Below, piece by piece: positions 1 to 10,246 of a stretch of 64,000 nt of DNA (positions within the stretch are counted from its first letter, which is position 1; each line of letters opens with the position of its first letter). Made by a program: the position numbers and the translations under genes. Source of the DNA: Asterionellopsis glacialis (lineage: Eukaryota > Bacillariophyta > Plagiogrammaphyceae > Rhaphoneidales > Asterionellopsidaceae). The notes under the pieces are model-generated. The model was not told where the DNA came from. It saw only the letters and a program-made list of their open reading frames with translations, and did not search any database. The DNA is taken from NCBI GenBank assembly GCA_014885115.2, contig WKLE02000702.1, positions 1-64,000 of the forward strand. Reading direction: 5' to 3'.

Positions 1-600
1 GGTTGTGTCTGCTTGGTGGTGTACTTCCCCATTAATAGAGCCAGAGTCCTTGAGAGTTGAACTCAAGTTGGAGACTTTTAATTTATCAGCATCAGTTGAC
101 CTGGTTTTCTCCGAGTCATTGAGTTTCTTGACCTTCTGATTGTACTCCTCCATAGCAGCCCTGTATTCCTTCATTTCAACGGCACCAAGGGCATCGTATA
201 TGCTTCTTGATGTTTCATCCAAAGTTTCCAACGTGCACCTATGGTTTTTGCGAGTTCAGCAAATCTGAAGGCACTTACAGGTCTTCCAGCGCCGTGGACG
301 TAAAGTTGGTCTCGTTACCGCCCTCTCCTTTTCTTGACATTCACGTTCTTGTTGCATCCTTGCAAATTCGGCTTGACGTTTCTTCTCTTCTTTGGCAGCC
401 TTCTTGCGACGTTCTTCGTCTCGGCGAACACATTCTTCTTCGGCCTTACGTGCCTCTTCTTCAGCCTTGCGTTCTTCTTCTTCCTTGGCGATACGTTTCA
501 CTTCATTGTCCTTGCGCTTGCGAGCACGGTCCAATTTACCCTGCTCAGCCTCCAGTTTGGTGATACGATCAGCTTCCGCACATTCTTCTTCAAACAAAAC
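1..600 (-). CDS. HMG-box-like protein with charged coiled coil, 3' part, frameshifted
   Basis: On the minus strand a Glu/Lys/Arg-rich segment (about 590 down to 310) reads like a long charged helix or coiled coil. It is followed by GRPVSAF, then FAELAKTIGARWK, and after a frame change TLDETSRSIYDALG and YRAAMEEYNQKV. These resemble the second half of an HMG box (K/R-W-K, then the acidic/aromatic third helix), so a DNA-binding chromatin protein is likely. The frame break is near 229-233, where one extra A in a run of three would restore the reading frame. The gene runs off the window at its 3' end. Its 5' end is unclear: upstream of about 600 the frame is open but reads like noncoding AT-rich DNA, so an upstream exon is likely. 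It could be a pseudogene or a base-calling error. Confidence 0.5.
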
Positions 601-620
601 GAAACGAAACGAAACGAAAC
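601..620. repeat. GAAAC pentamer microsatellite
   Basis: Four perfect tandem copies of GAAAC, with a partial copy before them, lie at the apparent 5' edge of the HMG-box-like coding segment. On the minus strand they form a pyrimidine-rich tract that could precede a splice acceptor. Confidence 0.9.
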
Positions 621-1443
621 CAAAATAAATACACCACCGGCCAAAAACAAAATGGAGCCATACAGAGGAGTCTAAAAATTTTAGAAAATTTGAAACAATA
701 TACGTATTCAGACGAATATTACATAAAAAATTATTGTATTTACAGTAATAAATAGTATATACGTTCAATTTGAAAAGTAACAGAAATTAAACATGTGCCA
801 GTGGAGCACGAAACATAAGGATTATATCGAAACCGGTGTGGAAAGGGATAAGGGGGAAGGACCGAAATTGATCTAACCCGAACTCAAACGAGTTTCGAAA
901 TTCGAATTGGGGTCAACCAGCAAACACAAAAAGTAGGGTAGGTTGACGTCATTGATGACGTCGAAACCCCATGACAAATAATATGAATCAGTATCACGAT
1001 TGGCCACAGGTACTGACACCAGGGGTATCACAGTCAGTATCTTTGCGGAGACCACAGATAGAATGTTGATTTAGGATTTCGATCCAAGGCCACATTTCAC
1101 AGGTCACACACAGCAGAGTGTCAGAGACTACAGAGGTAGGCGGGCGGAAAGACATACCAAAGAAGAAGAAGACCCAAAAAATGAAAAATATGCCTTATTT
1201 TTGAGAATTTGTTTGATATCAGATTACAGACTGATGCGGCTTGTATCTAGCTTAGGAATGTATGCGATATGTGCTCTATCGGAATTCGTGTGTTGGAGCA
1301 ACAGATCATTCATTTTGTAAAAAGAGTAGCAATATAACCCCACCCCCGCGAAAAATCTAAGGAAAACGTTCCTGCAAACAGATTTAAGTTTAAACCCGGT
1401 GCTTTCATTCACTTTTCGATTCCGGTTCTTTTTAAAAAAAGCT
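621..1443. other. intergenic stretch, AT-rich
   Basis: I see no convincing gene. The short open frames here are rich in rare residues and have no domain signal. The only recognisable items are the paired TGACGTC sites at 944-963. Confidence 0.6.
944..963. promoter_or_regulatory. paired TGACGT (CRE/aureochrome-type) sites
   Basis: TGACGTCA (944-951) and TGACGTCG (956-963) are spaced 12 bp apart. TGACGT is the established core bound by aureochromes and other CRE-type bZIP factors. The sites lie upstream of the minus-strand HMG-box-like gene and downstream of the next minus-strand gene. Function is inferred from the motif alone. Confidence 0.4.
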
Positions 1444-2226
1444 TTAACCAAATATAATATAGACTCCACCCAAGAATAATGTTGCAACAAACAAGGCCGA
1501 TCCTAAATATATTTGAGGTACTGATATATACCCACGGAATGCCAAAGTAAACCAAAAGGCTATGATTAATGCTGAAAGTTCAATTATCAAATAATGTTCC
1601 AATAGCACAATGTTTGTTGTGTAAAGTTGCAACATATCTGTTGTGACACCTGCAAACATGGGAACCACAAATATCCATGTATTACCATTCTGAAAATCAC
1701 TCCCCAAAGGAAAGAAGGCATACCATGCAAATATCCATAGCAATAGTTTGTACCCTATTGTTTCTTCACCCCCCATGAGTAGATTGATGCTCGTATTTTG
1801 ATTGGGTGATACTAGTTTACCAATAATACGCAAATTACCATAATGCATCATGGACATGGTACGTTTAAAAGCTTCTCGATGTGGTGCAACAACACCGGGA
1901 ACAATTTCAGTCTTTAATGGAACTTGATCCAAGAGTGATCTTGCATCCCATGCAGTCAAACTATTTAATATAACTGTGATGGCAACTATAACCCGTGATT
2001 TAGTAAATGAAGAATCATCATTGGCATTCTCTTGTCGCGGAACTACTACCAAGGCAATTATTGTTGCCAAAAATGCCAATGATGCACAAATGCCATGAAA
2101 ACCAACACGAAGTCTACCCCATCGAAAGTAAACAGTATGTTGTTGATGGTGTAACTTTTGCTGTGATGATGATGAAGAAGCAGCAACAGTTCGTCTTGTA
2201 TTTTCTGTTTTGGGCAGTTTACACAT
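1444..2226 (-). CDS. predicted multi-pass membrane protein, unknown function
   Basis: A single-exon frame of 260 residues. The N-terminal 30 residues are Ser/Gln/His-rich and probably cytosolic. At least four or five hydrophobic segments follow: about 41-62 (FHGICASLAFLATIIALVVV), 80-95, 155-175 (LLLWIFAWYAFFPLG), 185-200 and 210-258, the last ending in a long hydrophobic stretch. A central polar part holds HREAFKRTMSMMHYGNLR. I do not recognise the family and see no catalytic motif. The first in-frame ATG is used. It is followed upstream by a space with TCTAGAGA palindromes. That it is a real gene is supported by length and by regular alternation of hydrophobic segments. Confidence 0.7.
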   Translation of the reverse strand: MCKLPKTENTRRTVAASSSSSQQKLHHQQHTVYFRWGRLRVGFHGICASLAFLATIIALVVVPRQENANDDSSFTKSRVIVAITVILNSLTAWDARSLLDQVPLKTEIVPGVVAPHREAFKRTMSMMHYGNLRIIGKLVSPNQNTSINLLMGGEETIGYKLLLWIFAWYAFFPLGSDFQNGNTWIFVVPMFAGVTTDMLQLYTTNIVLLEHYLIIELSALIIAFWFTLAFRGYISVPQIYLGSALFVATLFLGGVYIIFG

Positions 2227-2894
2227 GGTACCTTTTATGAGATTTCAGATTTGTTGTAAAATAATACAAGAAAGAAAGTTCCCGTTGTTGTCGATCATGG
2301 AGAACTTTTCATCCGCTCGACACTCTGCTGTGATGATGGGTCCGCACGATGACGACGAGTGGGACCAAACAGAGATCGGATCGGATGTACCGGTATGCAA
2401 GGTTTTCTTGTTGGGTGCGATTTCATTGGCAGGCGCGTCTGTCGTTGGTTGTGAGCGTCAGGGTCGAAAAAAAAATACTTGTTCAAGAGTCATATCCTTA
2501 TTCCTAGACTTGCTGGTCACTAATATGAGAAAAATACGAGTACGGGAATAGAGGCCTGACCTGACTCTAGAGAGAATAGTCAAGTCTCTAGAGTCTACCA
2601 TAATATCCTCTAACCTTTCCGGAGACAAGCAATACGAATTACTGTACTTGAGTACCGTAATGAGCGGTGACTCTAGAGAGGACCCGAAAGAGAAACAGCG
2701 CGTATTTCAACTTTTGTAATCAAGAAGCATAATCGATTTTTGCAAATACTGTGTCTTTTGTTTCTGTAGTTCTATAGTTTTAAAAATCTTTTAAAATGGC
2801 ATACTAATATCTCTAGAGACAATGACCTGTTCTACGGTGGTGTTGTGCGCTATACAGACAGTTTGTAAGTAAGAGTGTTTGCACTCCTTCATTT
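2227..2894. other. intergenic stretch with TCTAGAGA palindromes
   Basis: There is no supported gene. CTCTAGAGAG, TCTCTAGAG and CTCTAGAGAG occur at about 2566-2577, 2585-2594 and 2670-2680. These belong to the CTAG-centred palindrome family seen in several other promoter spaces of this window. Confidence 0.6.
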
Positions 2895-3713
2895 CTATTG
2901 CATTCCTTGTATAGCATTTGCCCAACCTGGTCTTAAATGTTGACAGAGATTACACGTTCGTGGACATTTCAATGCAATGTCAACAAATTCACATGTCCAT
3001 GGATATTTTTCTTTATTGTCGACTAACCATGCACAATCCTGTGTACCAATAACATCATTCACTTCGAATTGACCATTTGGTAAATCATAACATTCATCCT
3101 CTTCATCTTCGCTATCGGGAGATGGTGGTGGAAGAGCTATACTAAATTCAACAATTTCTTCTGTATCAAAGGTACTTCCTTTTGCTAATATGATATCTCC
3201 ATCATTTGTGGTAATTTCATAATATCCAGCACCGTACTTACAACATATACCATCACGTGCTAAATCTTGAATGTGAAATTTATATTTTTGACCCATTCTA
3301 ATTTCCAATGTTTGTTCATATAATTCCATTGCTTGTTTATATTGTCCTTGTGGTAAATCATAAATTAACTGGTCGCCACTTCCACCTAAACCTATCAATG
3401 TGACATCCCATTGGATTTCCGTGGGATATCTATCAGCTTGAACACGCACTGTAATTGTGGTAGTCATGGAACTACTCGTACTGCTGCTGTCTGTACCTGT
3501 ACTAGTATTGGGAGCATCTAGACTACTTGCACGTTCTCCTGATAAAGTTGCTGTGCCAGTCCGTCTTCTTTTTGTAGTGTCTTCGTTTAGACGACGCCGA
3601 CTCTTATAATAATATGGTTTCTTCTGGTCCATATGTCGAGCATCCGTCATGACAACGAGGAACCCAACCGAAAGAACGAGTAAGAGAAGTGTCCGATGGG
3701 AAAATATTATCAT
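2895..3713 (-). CDS. secreted protein with DGICC domain and ShKT-like C-terminus
   Basis: A 272-residue single-exon protein. An N-terminal hydrophobic segment (LLLLVLSVGFLVV) ending near residue 25 is a signal peptide. A basic and Ser/Thr-rich linker follows. A beta-rich module at about 87-200 opens with VRVQADRYPTEIQWDV and contains RDGICCKYGAGYYEI. The last 60 residues hold six cysteines in a ShKT-like pattern (C-x-DLP, DCAW, WTCEFVDIAL, KCPRTCNLC). The same two modules occur in the protease encoded divergently at 4862-7297, so the two are paralogous in part. Without a catalytic domain here, a structural or binding role outside the cell is likely. The natural ligand is unknown. Confidence 0.8.
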   Translation of the reverse strand: MIIFSHRTLLLLVLSVGFLVVMTDARHMDQKKPYYYKSRRRLNEDTTKRRRTGTATLSGERASSLDAPNTSTGTDSSSTSSSMTTTITVRVQADRYPTEIQWDVTLIGLGGSGDQLIYDLPQGQYKQAMELYEQTLEIRMGQKYKFHIQDLARDGICCKYGAGYYEITTNDGDIILAKGSTFDTEEIVEFSIALPPPSPDSEDEEDECYDLPNGQFEVNDVIGTQDCAWLVDNKEKYPWTCEFVDIALKCPRTCNLCQHLRPGWANAIQGMQ

Positions 3714-4861
3714 GGTTTATATTTTGCACACGTTATTGATTAGATTCAGATTGTACCGAAAGGCGGTTGATATGTTTGAGAGCTAGTCAGTCAGAGAGAG
3801 TATTGTTTGCAGTTTGGAGAGCTCTTGGTTGCTTGGGTTTTTTTTGCCAGGTTAGCTCAGTCTTGCGGTACTGAAAATGACTTAACTCTATCTAATACTT
3901 GAAAGGTATGCTAAAATCGCAGTTTATATGCATGCAGGTTGAAGCACGAAAAAGCCAACTGAGCAATCACGAACGGCCTCTTTCTTTTTATTTACCCGCG
4001 CGTTGAAGAATAATGTATCCATTTTTGTGGGGGTGTTCATTCAAGTTCCAGTCAACAATGCAAATAAAACGCCTACTGCATTAACCATGTACAGGAACTA
4101 TAATTAATTGATCTTGTCAAGATAGCCTCTTTGTCGAGGTACACTTAGGGACATAATGATCATAAATGATCGGATGATATACACCCCCCCTACTCTTAGG
4201 AAGGGCCTAAATGTCCTCATAAATCTTTTTGAGGTTAAAAACGAACTATCCATTGATATGTAGTAGGTTTTTTTCACAATGATACTCGGAGTTGGCGAAT
4301 GACCTCATTTTAGAGCAATGACTTCAATAAGTGAAACTGATCCTTTTTATAATTGCAGTATGACCTTCGAGAAGGTAGTATGGTTTGCCAAATAGTGAAA
4401 AGTGGAACACGTCATCTAACAGAGCTTTTACGTACAAAAGACAGCATTTTACCGGGTTCACGGGTTCATCATTTTAGATATAAAATGAATCATGTATAGC
4501 CTCTTAGTCTATTTATTTATCTAGCTCAAAGAACACCTATGAATCTCTACCGTAGTACAGTATCTCTCATATATATTTTTTATTATGTTCTGTGGTGCGG
4601 TCCCGTCTCCAGATTTCATAGTGAAAACAAGAGTGAAAAGAGGGTGATCTTCTTCTTCCAGACAGTCAGTAAACTTCCTTTTTTTCTATTTACAACAACA
4701 AATATTACCCCTCCGTCATCGCTCACGGGATAAATGTTCAATAGTGAAAACTGTATTGCTCTTCATTTGATAGAATTTTGTAATAAAAACATTACAGCGT
4801 GTATGACCGCTGGGAAGAGTTTGTAGTCTCTATCCCTCTTTTCCGAAGCAATCCCGTTGGA
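3714..4861. other. divergent intergenic region
   Basis: About 1.1 kb lies between two divergently transcribed secreted-protein genes. It contains no gene I can support. A short frame near 4539-4733 has no domain or codon signal. Any shared promoter elements would lie here. I see no clear TATA box that fits both genes. Confidence 0.5.
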
Positions 4862-7297
4862 ATGATAAACACAATGAAAAATCAATATCCAGCTAGATCT
4901 CTTCGAAATCTAGAATTAGCCTTGTTGTTACTTTTTTGTTATTGTGGACTCATCACTTCTGTCCAAATTGATAGTAAGACTATTGTGAAAGATAGCGAAA
5001 CGACATCACAACAACAGCGATCAATTCTTGTAAACGACGATGAATTATCTACTATTGAAATTGTACCTCGTAAAGCAGGTACATGTCTGAAAGAACCGGC
5101 ATCTACAGAAGAAGAATTACGAACCATCCAAGAAATAAAAAAGGAAGCTAAATCCGTCAATGGTGGTGGTGGTGGTTTGTTTCAGACACCTTTGAACCGT
5201 ATTATTGGTGGTACAGATGTAGTCACACCTGCGAAATATCCATTCTTTGTATCATGGAGCGGTGAATGTGGTGGGTCTTTGATATATGAAGATCTTGTCT
5301 TGACGGCAGCACATTGTATGCCTATAGTTTCCAATACAGTCATTGTGAATGCCTATGAATTGTTTTCGAGGGATACCACGGGTGCTACAGTACGGAATAT
5401 CGCATTACGTATACAACACCCAGACTACAACCCCATTACCATTGATAATGATTTTATGATTTTAAAATTAGAGGCACCTGTACCTGATGTAACACCTCTT
5501 ACATTAAATGAGAGCAGCCAAACTCCAGTAGTGAAGGATCCACTTACCGTGATTGGTTTGGGTGTCACAACAGTTCAAAATCGGGAATTGGCAGATACAC
5601 TACAACAAGTTGAGGTTGATACCATGTCAAATCAATATTGTAACTCCAGATATGAACAAATATTAAATACAAATGTTGTTTTTTGTGCGGGAAAAACATC
5701 GGGTGGTAAAGATTCATGTCAAGGTGATTCCGGTGGACCTATCTTTACCACCAATGAAGAGGGTGATGCAGTATCACAAGTAGGTGTTGTATCCTGGGGT
5801 ATAGGATGTGCCCAAGCTGGTTATCCAGGTATTTATGCACGTGTAAGTTCTGCGAAACAATGGATCGATGAACAAATATGTCAATTGGCAGATAATCCAC
5901 CCTCCTCTATTTGTGATAACTTATTTCCACCACCATCCGAAAATGAAGAAAAAGTTACAATTAAAATCCGTACAGATTTATATCCTCTTGAAACATCATG
6001 GACATTAAAAGACAAAGCAACCAATGTTGAAATTGGTTACGTCCGTAAAGGTTCTTATACATTGCCCAATAAGGTATATACCAGAATCTTCAATTTGGAG
6101 AAGAACAAAGAATACACATTTCAAATTCAAGACGAAAATAGAGATGGTATGTGTTGTAGCTTTGGTGAAGGTTCTTATGAAGTATCAACCAAAGAAGGCA
6201 GTACTATTTTGGCAAGTGGTGGTACTTTTGAAGGAGCATCAGAAAGTAAAACATTTGTTGTGTCTGATACCGGTGAACTAATTCCAACATTATCGCCAAC
6301 ACCAGCACCTAACAATGATCTTGATGGTTCAGCTTCACTTGAATTATCGATATACACAGATGGTTTTCCATTAGAAACTTCTTGGTCATTGCTTGATGAA
6401 ACTAGCAATAGAAATGTAGCCAGCAGACCATCAAAGTCATACACCATCAAAAATCAACTATACACCTCATCTATCAATGGTGTGTATCCTGGACGGACAT
6501 ATAAATTTACTATATCTGATTCTAGTGGTGATGGCATATGTTGTGAATATGGACGAGGCCGTTATTTGATGAAACATGGCGATCGTCTTTTATTCAGTGG
6601 TAATGGTAGCTTTGGAACTGAAGATAGTACAACGTTTACTGTGCCACAAGATGATACTCCCGCAACGTCACCTCCTACAAAGGTTCCCATCACGAAGGAA
6701 CCCACCAAGACTCCCACAACTTCTCAACCTACAAAGGAACCAACCAAAGCACCAGTCGCCCCCCAACCTACAAAGGAACCCACAACCGCACCCATTGCAC
6801 AACAGCCTACAAAGGAACCCACAACCGCACCCATTGCACAACAGCCTACAAAGGAACCCACAACCGCACCCATTACACAACAGCCTACCAAGGAACCCTC
6901 AAAGGCTCCTACTACGCCACAGCCAACAAATACACCTACAGAGGCTCCTACCACTCAGCAGCCTACAAATGCACCCATCACAAAGCGACCAACGAGTCAA
7001 CCAACTGAGGCACCCATCACACCTCAACCTACAAAAGAACCCACAGAGGCTCCTATCACACCACAGCCTACAAATCAACCAACCGAGGCACCTGTCTCAT
7101 TAGAGCCTACAGATGCACCCATCGGTCCACGCAGTTGTTCGAACAAGGTAGGAACCGTTGAGATTGATCGCATATTTGGAGAACAGACCTGTGAATGGAT
7201 CACTGAAAATTTTAATCGGTACAGTCATTTATGTGAACAAGTAGATGTTGCCATACATTGCCCCCACACCTGTTCACTGTGTCATGTATTCCTATGA
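4862..7297 (+). CDS. secreted trypsin-like serine protease with accessory repeats
   Basis: From this ATG the protein has 811 residues and begins with a signal peptide (LELALLLLFCYCGLITS). An ATG 63 bp upstream is in frame but puts charged residues before the signal. The S1 domain starts at RIIGGTDV (about 114). The triad is His151 (LTAAHC), Asp197 (DNDFMILKL) and Ser290 (CQGDSGGP). Asp284, six residues before the serine, predicts trypsin-like cleavage after Lys/Arg. Two copies of the DGxCC module follow (DGMCCSFGEGSY near 428, DGICCEYGRG near 557), then a Pro-Thr-rich linker of about 155 residues and a six-cysteine ShKT-like end (CEWITEN, CPHTCSLC). It is an extracellular protease with probable adhesive or wall-anchoring modules. 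No intron is seen. It lies divergent to a gene with the same accessory modules. Confidence 0.92.
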   Translation: MINTMKNQYPARSLRNLELALLLLFCYCGLITSVQIDSKTIVKDSETTSQQQRSILVNDDELSTIEIVPRKAGTCLKEPASTEEELRTIQEIKKEAKSVNGGGGGLFQTPLNRIIGGTDVVTPAKYPFFVSWSGECGGSLIYEDLVLTAAHCMPIVSNTVIVNAYELFSRDTTGATVRNIALRIQHPDYNPITIDNDFMILKLEAPVPDVTPLTLNESSQTPVVKDPLTVIGLGVTTVQNRELADTLQQVEVDTMSNQYCNSRYEQILNTNVVFCAGKTSGGKDSCQGDSGGPIFTTNEEGDAVSQVGVVSWGIGCAQAGYPGIYARVSSAKQWIDEQICQLADNPPSSICDNLFPPPSENEEKVTIKIRTDLYPLETSWTLKDKATNVEIGYVRKGSYTLPNKVYTRIFNLEKNKEYTFQIQDENRDGMCCSFGEGSYEVSTKEGSTILASGGTFEGASESKTFVVSDTGELIPTLSPTPAPNNDLDGSASLELSIYTDGFPLETSWSLLDETSNRNVASRPSKSYTIKNQLYTSSINGVYPGRTYKFTISDSSGDGICCEYGRGRYLMKHGDRLLFSGNGSFGTEDSTTFTVPQDDTPATSPPTKVPITKEPTKTPTTSQPTKEPTKAPVAPQPTKEPTTAPIAQQPTKEPTTAPIAQQPTKEPTTAPITQQPTKEPSKAPTTPQPTNTPTEAPTTQQPTNAPITKRPTSQPTEAPITPQPTKEPTEAPITPQPTNQPTEAPVSLEPTDAPIGPRSCSNKVGTVEIDRIFGEQTCEWITENFNRYSHLCEQVDVAIHCPHTCSLCHVFL
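6760..6900 (+). repeat. 39-bp in-frame tandem repeat (Pro-Thr linker)
   Basis: Nearly perfect 39-bp units encode QPTKEPTTAPIAQ three times, and degenerate units extend the array to about 7120. The high identity of the central units suggests recent expansion. Such PT linkers are common in diatom secreted proteins and are likely O-glycosylated. Confidence 0.9.
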
Positions 7298-7440
7298 TAA
7301 ATTACTTCGTAGTAACTAGCTTTATTTTAATTAGCAGTTAAGAGTTTTAATTTGAAAGTTTTTAAAATTTCATTACTAATGAACATTTGCACATTCCTGC
7401 TTCAGGTTACTTGAAACCAAACAGCGTTGCTTCTTCCTGT
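7298..7440. other. convergent 3' spacer
   Basis: Only 143 bp separate the stop codons of the protease (plus) and the sulfotransferase (minus), so their 3' untranslated regions must be short or overlap. Confidence 0.7.
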
Positions 7441-10246
7441 CTATACCATTTTATCAAAAATACTACCTTGCTCGTGAAATAAGACTTCAGCATATTCATA
7501 CAGTTCCATATCGTATATGTTGTGTGCTACAATCAAATCCCACAGGGCACTGCCCTCGTCAACATCATCGTGACGATGCTTCAATGGCCATGCCCATTGT
7601 AACTTCTTTTCATGACAATCTTGTTCAGAATCACTTTTCAATTGCCATCCAAAGTACTTTTCAAATCTTGAGAACGATTCGCCCTTTTCCGTAAGCAAAC
7701 CCACCAAAACTTTTCGTCTTAAAATTTCCTTGGCTTTACTCAAATCTTCTGTCGTGAGTTGTCCCTTGGTCAATTCACCAGTAAGGAATCTTGTCATCCA
7801 ATTGTTTTCTGCGAGTCCACCCTTAAAAAACTCTTCTATCGTTAAACTTGATAATTCCTTTTGGAAGGTTTCACGATTACGCCATTGTGTATCTTGAACA
7901 AAATGGAACAGAGATACAGCACGATCGACCGGGTGACGAAACATGGTAAACATCCGACCTTTGTTTTCTTCTGTAAAAATGGTCGATACTTCATGTAACA
8001 AAGTCCCTACGACAACATCAGCTAAACCAGATTCTGCTAATCCCAATTTCCTTGCTCGTTCAATCCCTTCGGGTGACGACGTATCAACATTGACATATGA
8101 AAAGTGTTTAGGAAACTTTGTAACTTTTAGTGACTGTACACCAATGCAGAAAGGACAAACAAAACACAAGAGGAATGAGAACGAGGTGGTTAGAACGAAA
8201 GTGTTTCAAATGGACCGAGTGATGCAAAGTCATACGTACATCATTTTCACTTCCATCTCCATTACCACCAGCATCACTGGCGAGAGTAAGGTAGAGACAA
8301 CCACCTAAGATATCATTCATAGTCCCACCGCCAGTACGTGGGATATGCCAAAAGAATGGCACATCGACACCTCGAACTGGTGGGACATCAATGTCAGATA
8401 GGTTATCAAAAAATTCAGGAATTGAAACTCCTATATGTTCTGAATGAGAAAAGCCCGAGTTTTTCATGGCACCACCGCCGCCACTACTTGCAACAGCAAG
8501 ATTGTTGTTACTGTTGGAATTGAGCCCTCCTGCCATACCACCGTGAGCCATCCCTCCGTGTGCCATACCACCGTGAGCCATCCCTCCCCGAACATTAGTG
8601 CTTCCACTGCCACCAGCTGCACCCACAGGTCCCTTCTTTTTCTGTCTATGAGGAATATTGGACATGGCTACACGCAATGCCATTAAAATCATAGTCATCC
8701 CAACAAACACAACAAATAATGCAATGGCCGTATTAATATGATGTTGTCGTCGTTGTGCCCGTGTCATACGTCGAGGACCTGTCGTCGAACTTTGTTGACT
8801 ACCACCAGATGACATGAGCATGCTGTAATAATCCTTTTCAGTACCATTATTATTCTTTGCATCTTCACCGTCTGTCTTTTTAGATTTATTATTGGACATG
8901 TCAATATTACTTCGCCAATTAGCTATACGACTTTGAATATACCGTGTTTGTAATCGTAATTTAGAAAAGGCGGGATCTAATTTGGAAACCATCAATGTAA
9001 GTGCTGCCATTATAGTTTGGTTTCTATTGTTTGATGTTGTATTATAATGGTATTGATTGTAACGTTCACTTGCTGGTCGATTGTACAAATCATCAAAGGG
9101 TGTAGTCGTTCTACTAGTTCGATGATTATTATAATTGTTGCCGTTGTTGTTGCGATACTTGTTGTTGCGATTTGGTACACCATTCTTTTGCTGTTGTTGC
9201 TGCTGGTCTGGATGTAACATATCTGCAATTTCATCTAACGTATCCGCATATGAATTTTCAGATGCCATGGATCGTTTTTTCTGACCCGCAGCACCAGCAC
9301 GTGGTTGTGATCCACGTGACGAACTCCCACCAAACATGGAATCATAAAAACTTTGACTTGCAATACTAGATGTAATTTGTGATAGAGAATCATCATCTTG
9401 TTGTTCTGTACCCAAGTACGGTATAGGTGGCATATTTTCACCATCTGCTGTTACACCATCCGCTCCTTCTACTTGTGCTTGTTGTTTTGGGTCTTTCGTC
9501 ATGGCTGCTGCTGCTGCTGTTGTTGCCAAGTTATCAGCACTTTTATGGGATAATGAAACGTGTAAATTTCTAGTTGGAGTCGTATGACTTCCACCAAAGG
9601 ATGATGATGTGTTATTATTTTTGGTGTTATCATCGGTACTTTTTTCACTTCGTCGTAAAGATGATGTGGATGCTCGACTTACTATACCACTTGGTAATTC
9701 AGATGAAAACAATGGTTCTTTATTATTATTGGCAGTAGTAGTACCAGATTTTTTCTTCAATGTTGCACTGCTACTACTGAGTTCTGGTTTCTTACTGATA
9801 GTAGTAGCATTCCTATCACGTGCAGTGTCCGGTGTTGTCGTGGTTGCTGGTACAATTCCTTTTTTCTCTTGCAATCCTGCAATAGCTGTACCTGCAGTAG
9901 TCATCTTATCATAATTTACACCATTCACTAATTCTAATATAGGGTCTACATCTTCGGATCGTAAACGTTCTGAGGGTTGTTGCTGTTGTTGTTGTTGTGT
10001 TTGTAATGGGTCACCATTCTCATCACTACTGCCGCTACCACCAATAGGTGCTGTTGCTGTATCACCCAAGACACTATCTAGAAAATCTAATTTATTATTT
10101 AAATCAGATGCGGAGGATGATAAAAAATCACCTCCAACAGCTGAAGATGTTGTACTACCCACTGTAGATGATGAAACGGGTGGTCGTTGTTCACCTCTTC
10201 GTGATGTTTTCCATGTACGATGAGTTGACATTTCTCTCCTGTCCAC
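7441..10246 (-). CDS. Golgi-type membrane sulfotransferase, two exons
   Basis: Exon 1 is 10246-8240 and exon 2 is 8133-7441. They are joined in phase 0 across a 106-bp intron with a GTACGT donor and a GTACAG acceptor, giving about 899 residues. A long Ser/Asn/Gln-rich cytosolic tail (about 500 residues) precedes one membrane segment (IALFVVFVGMTMILMALRVA, about 503-525), so this is a type II membrane enzyme. The luminal domain has the PAPS 5'-phosphate loop (HIPRTGGGT, about 633) and the 3'-phosphate motif (MFRHPVDRAVSLFHF, about 733). This is the Sulfotransfer_2 (heparan sulfate 2-O type) arrangement. It would move sulfate from PAPS to a glycan. A Gly-Gly-Met-Ala-His repeat lies just after the membrane segment. 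The tail is unusually long, and translation may instead start five codons later at the second ATG. Confidence 0.88.
8526..8590 (-). repeat. GGMAH pentapeptide tandem repeat
   Basis: Four copies of a 15-bp unit encoding Gly-Gly-Met-Ala-His (the last ends GGMAGG) lie in the stem region of the sulfotransferase. Two alternating codon versions suggest duplication of a 30-bp unit. Confidence 0.85.

Noticed and set aside
258..290. A 14-bp intron (GTAAGTGCCTTCAG) in the HMG-box-like gene
   Set aside because: It is far below any workable intron length, and the sequence inside reads VSAF, as expected for an HMG box.
6668..6954. Minus-strand Gly/Cys-rich frames opposite the protease linker
   Set aside because: They are mirror images of the Pro-Thr codon repeats on the plus strand, not genes.
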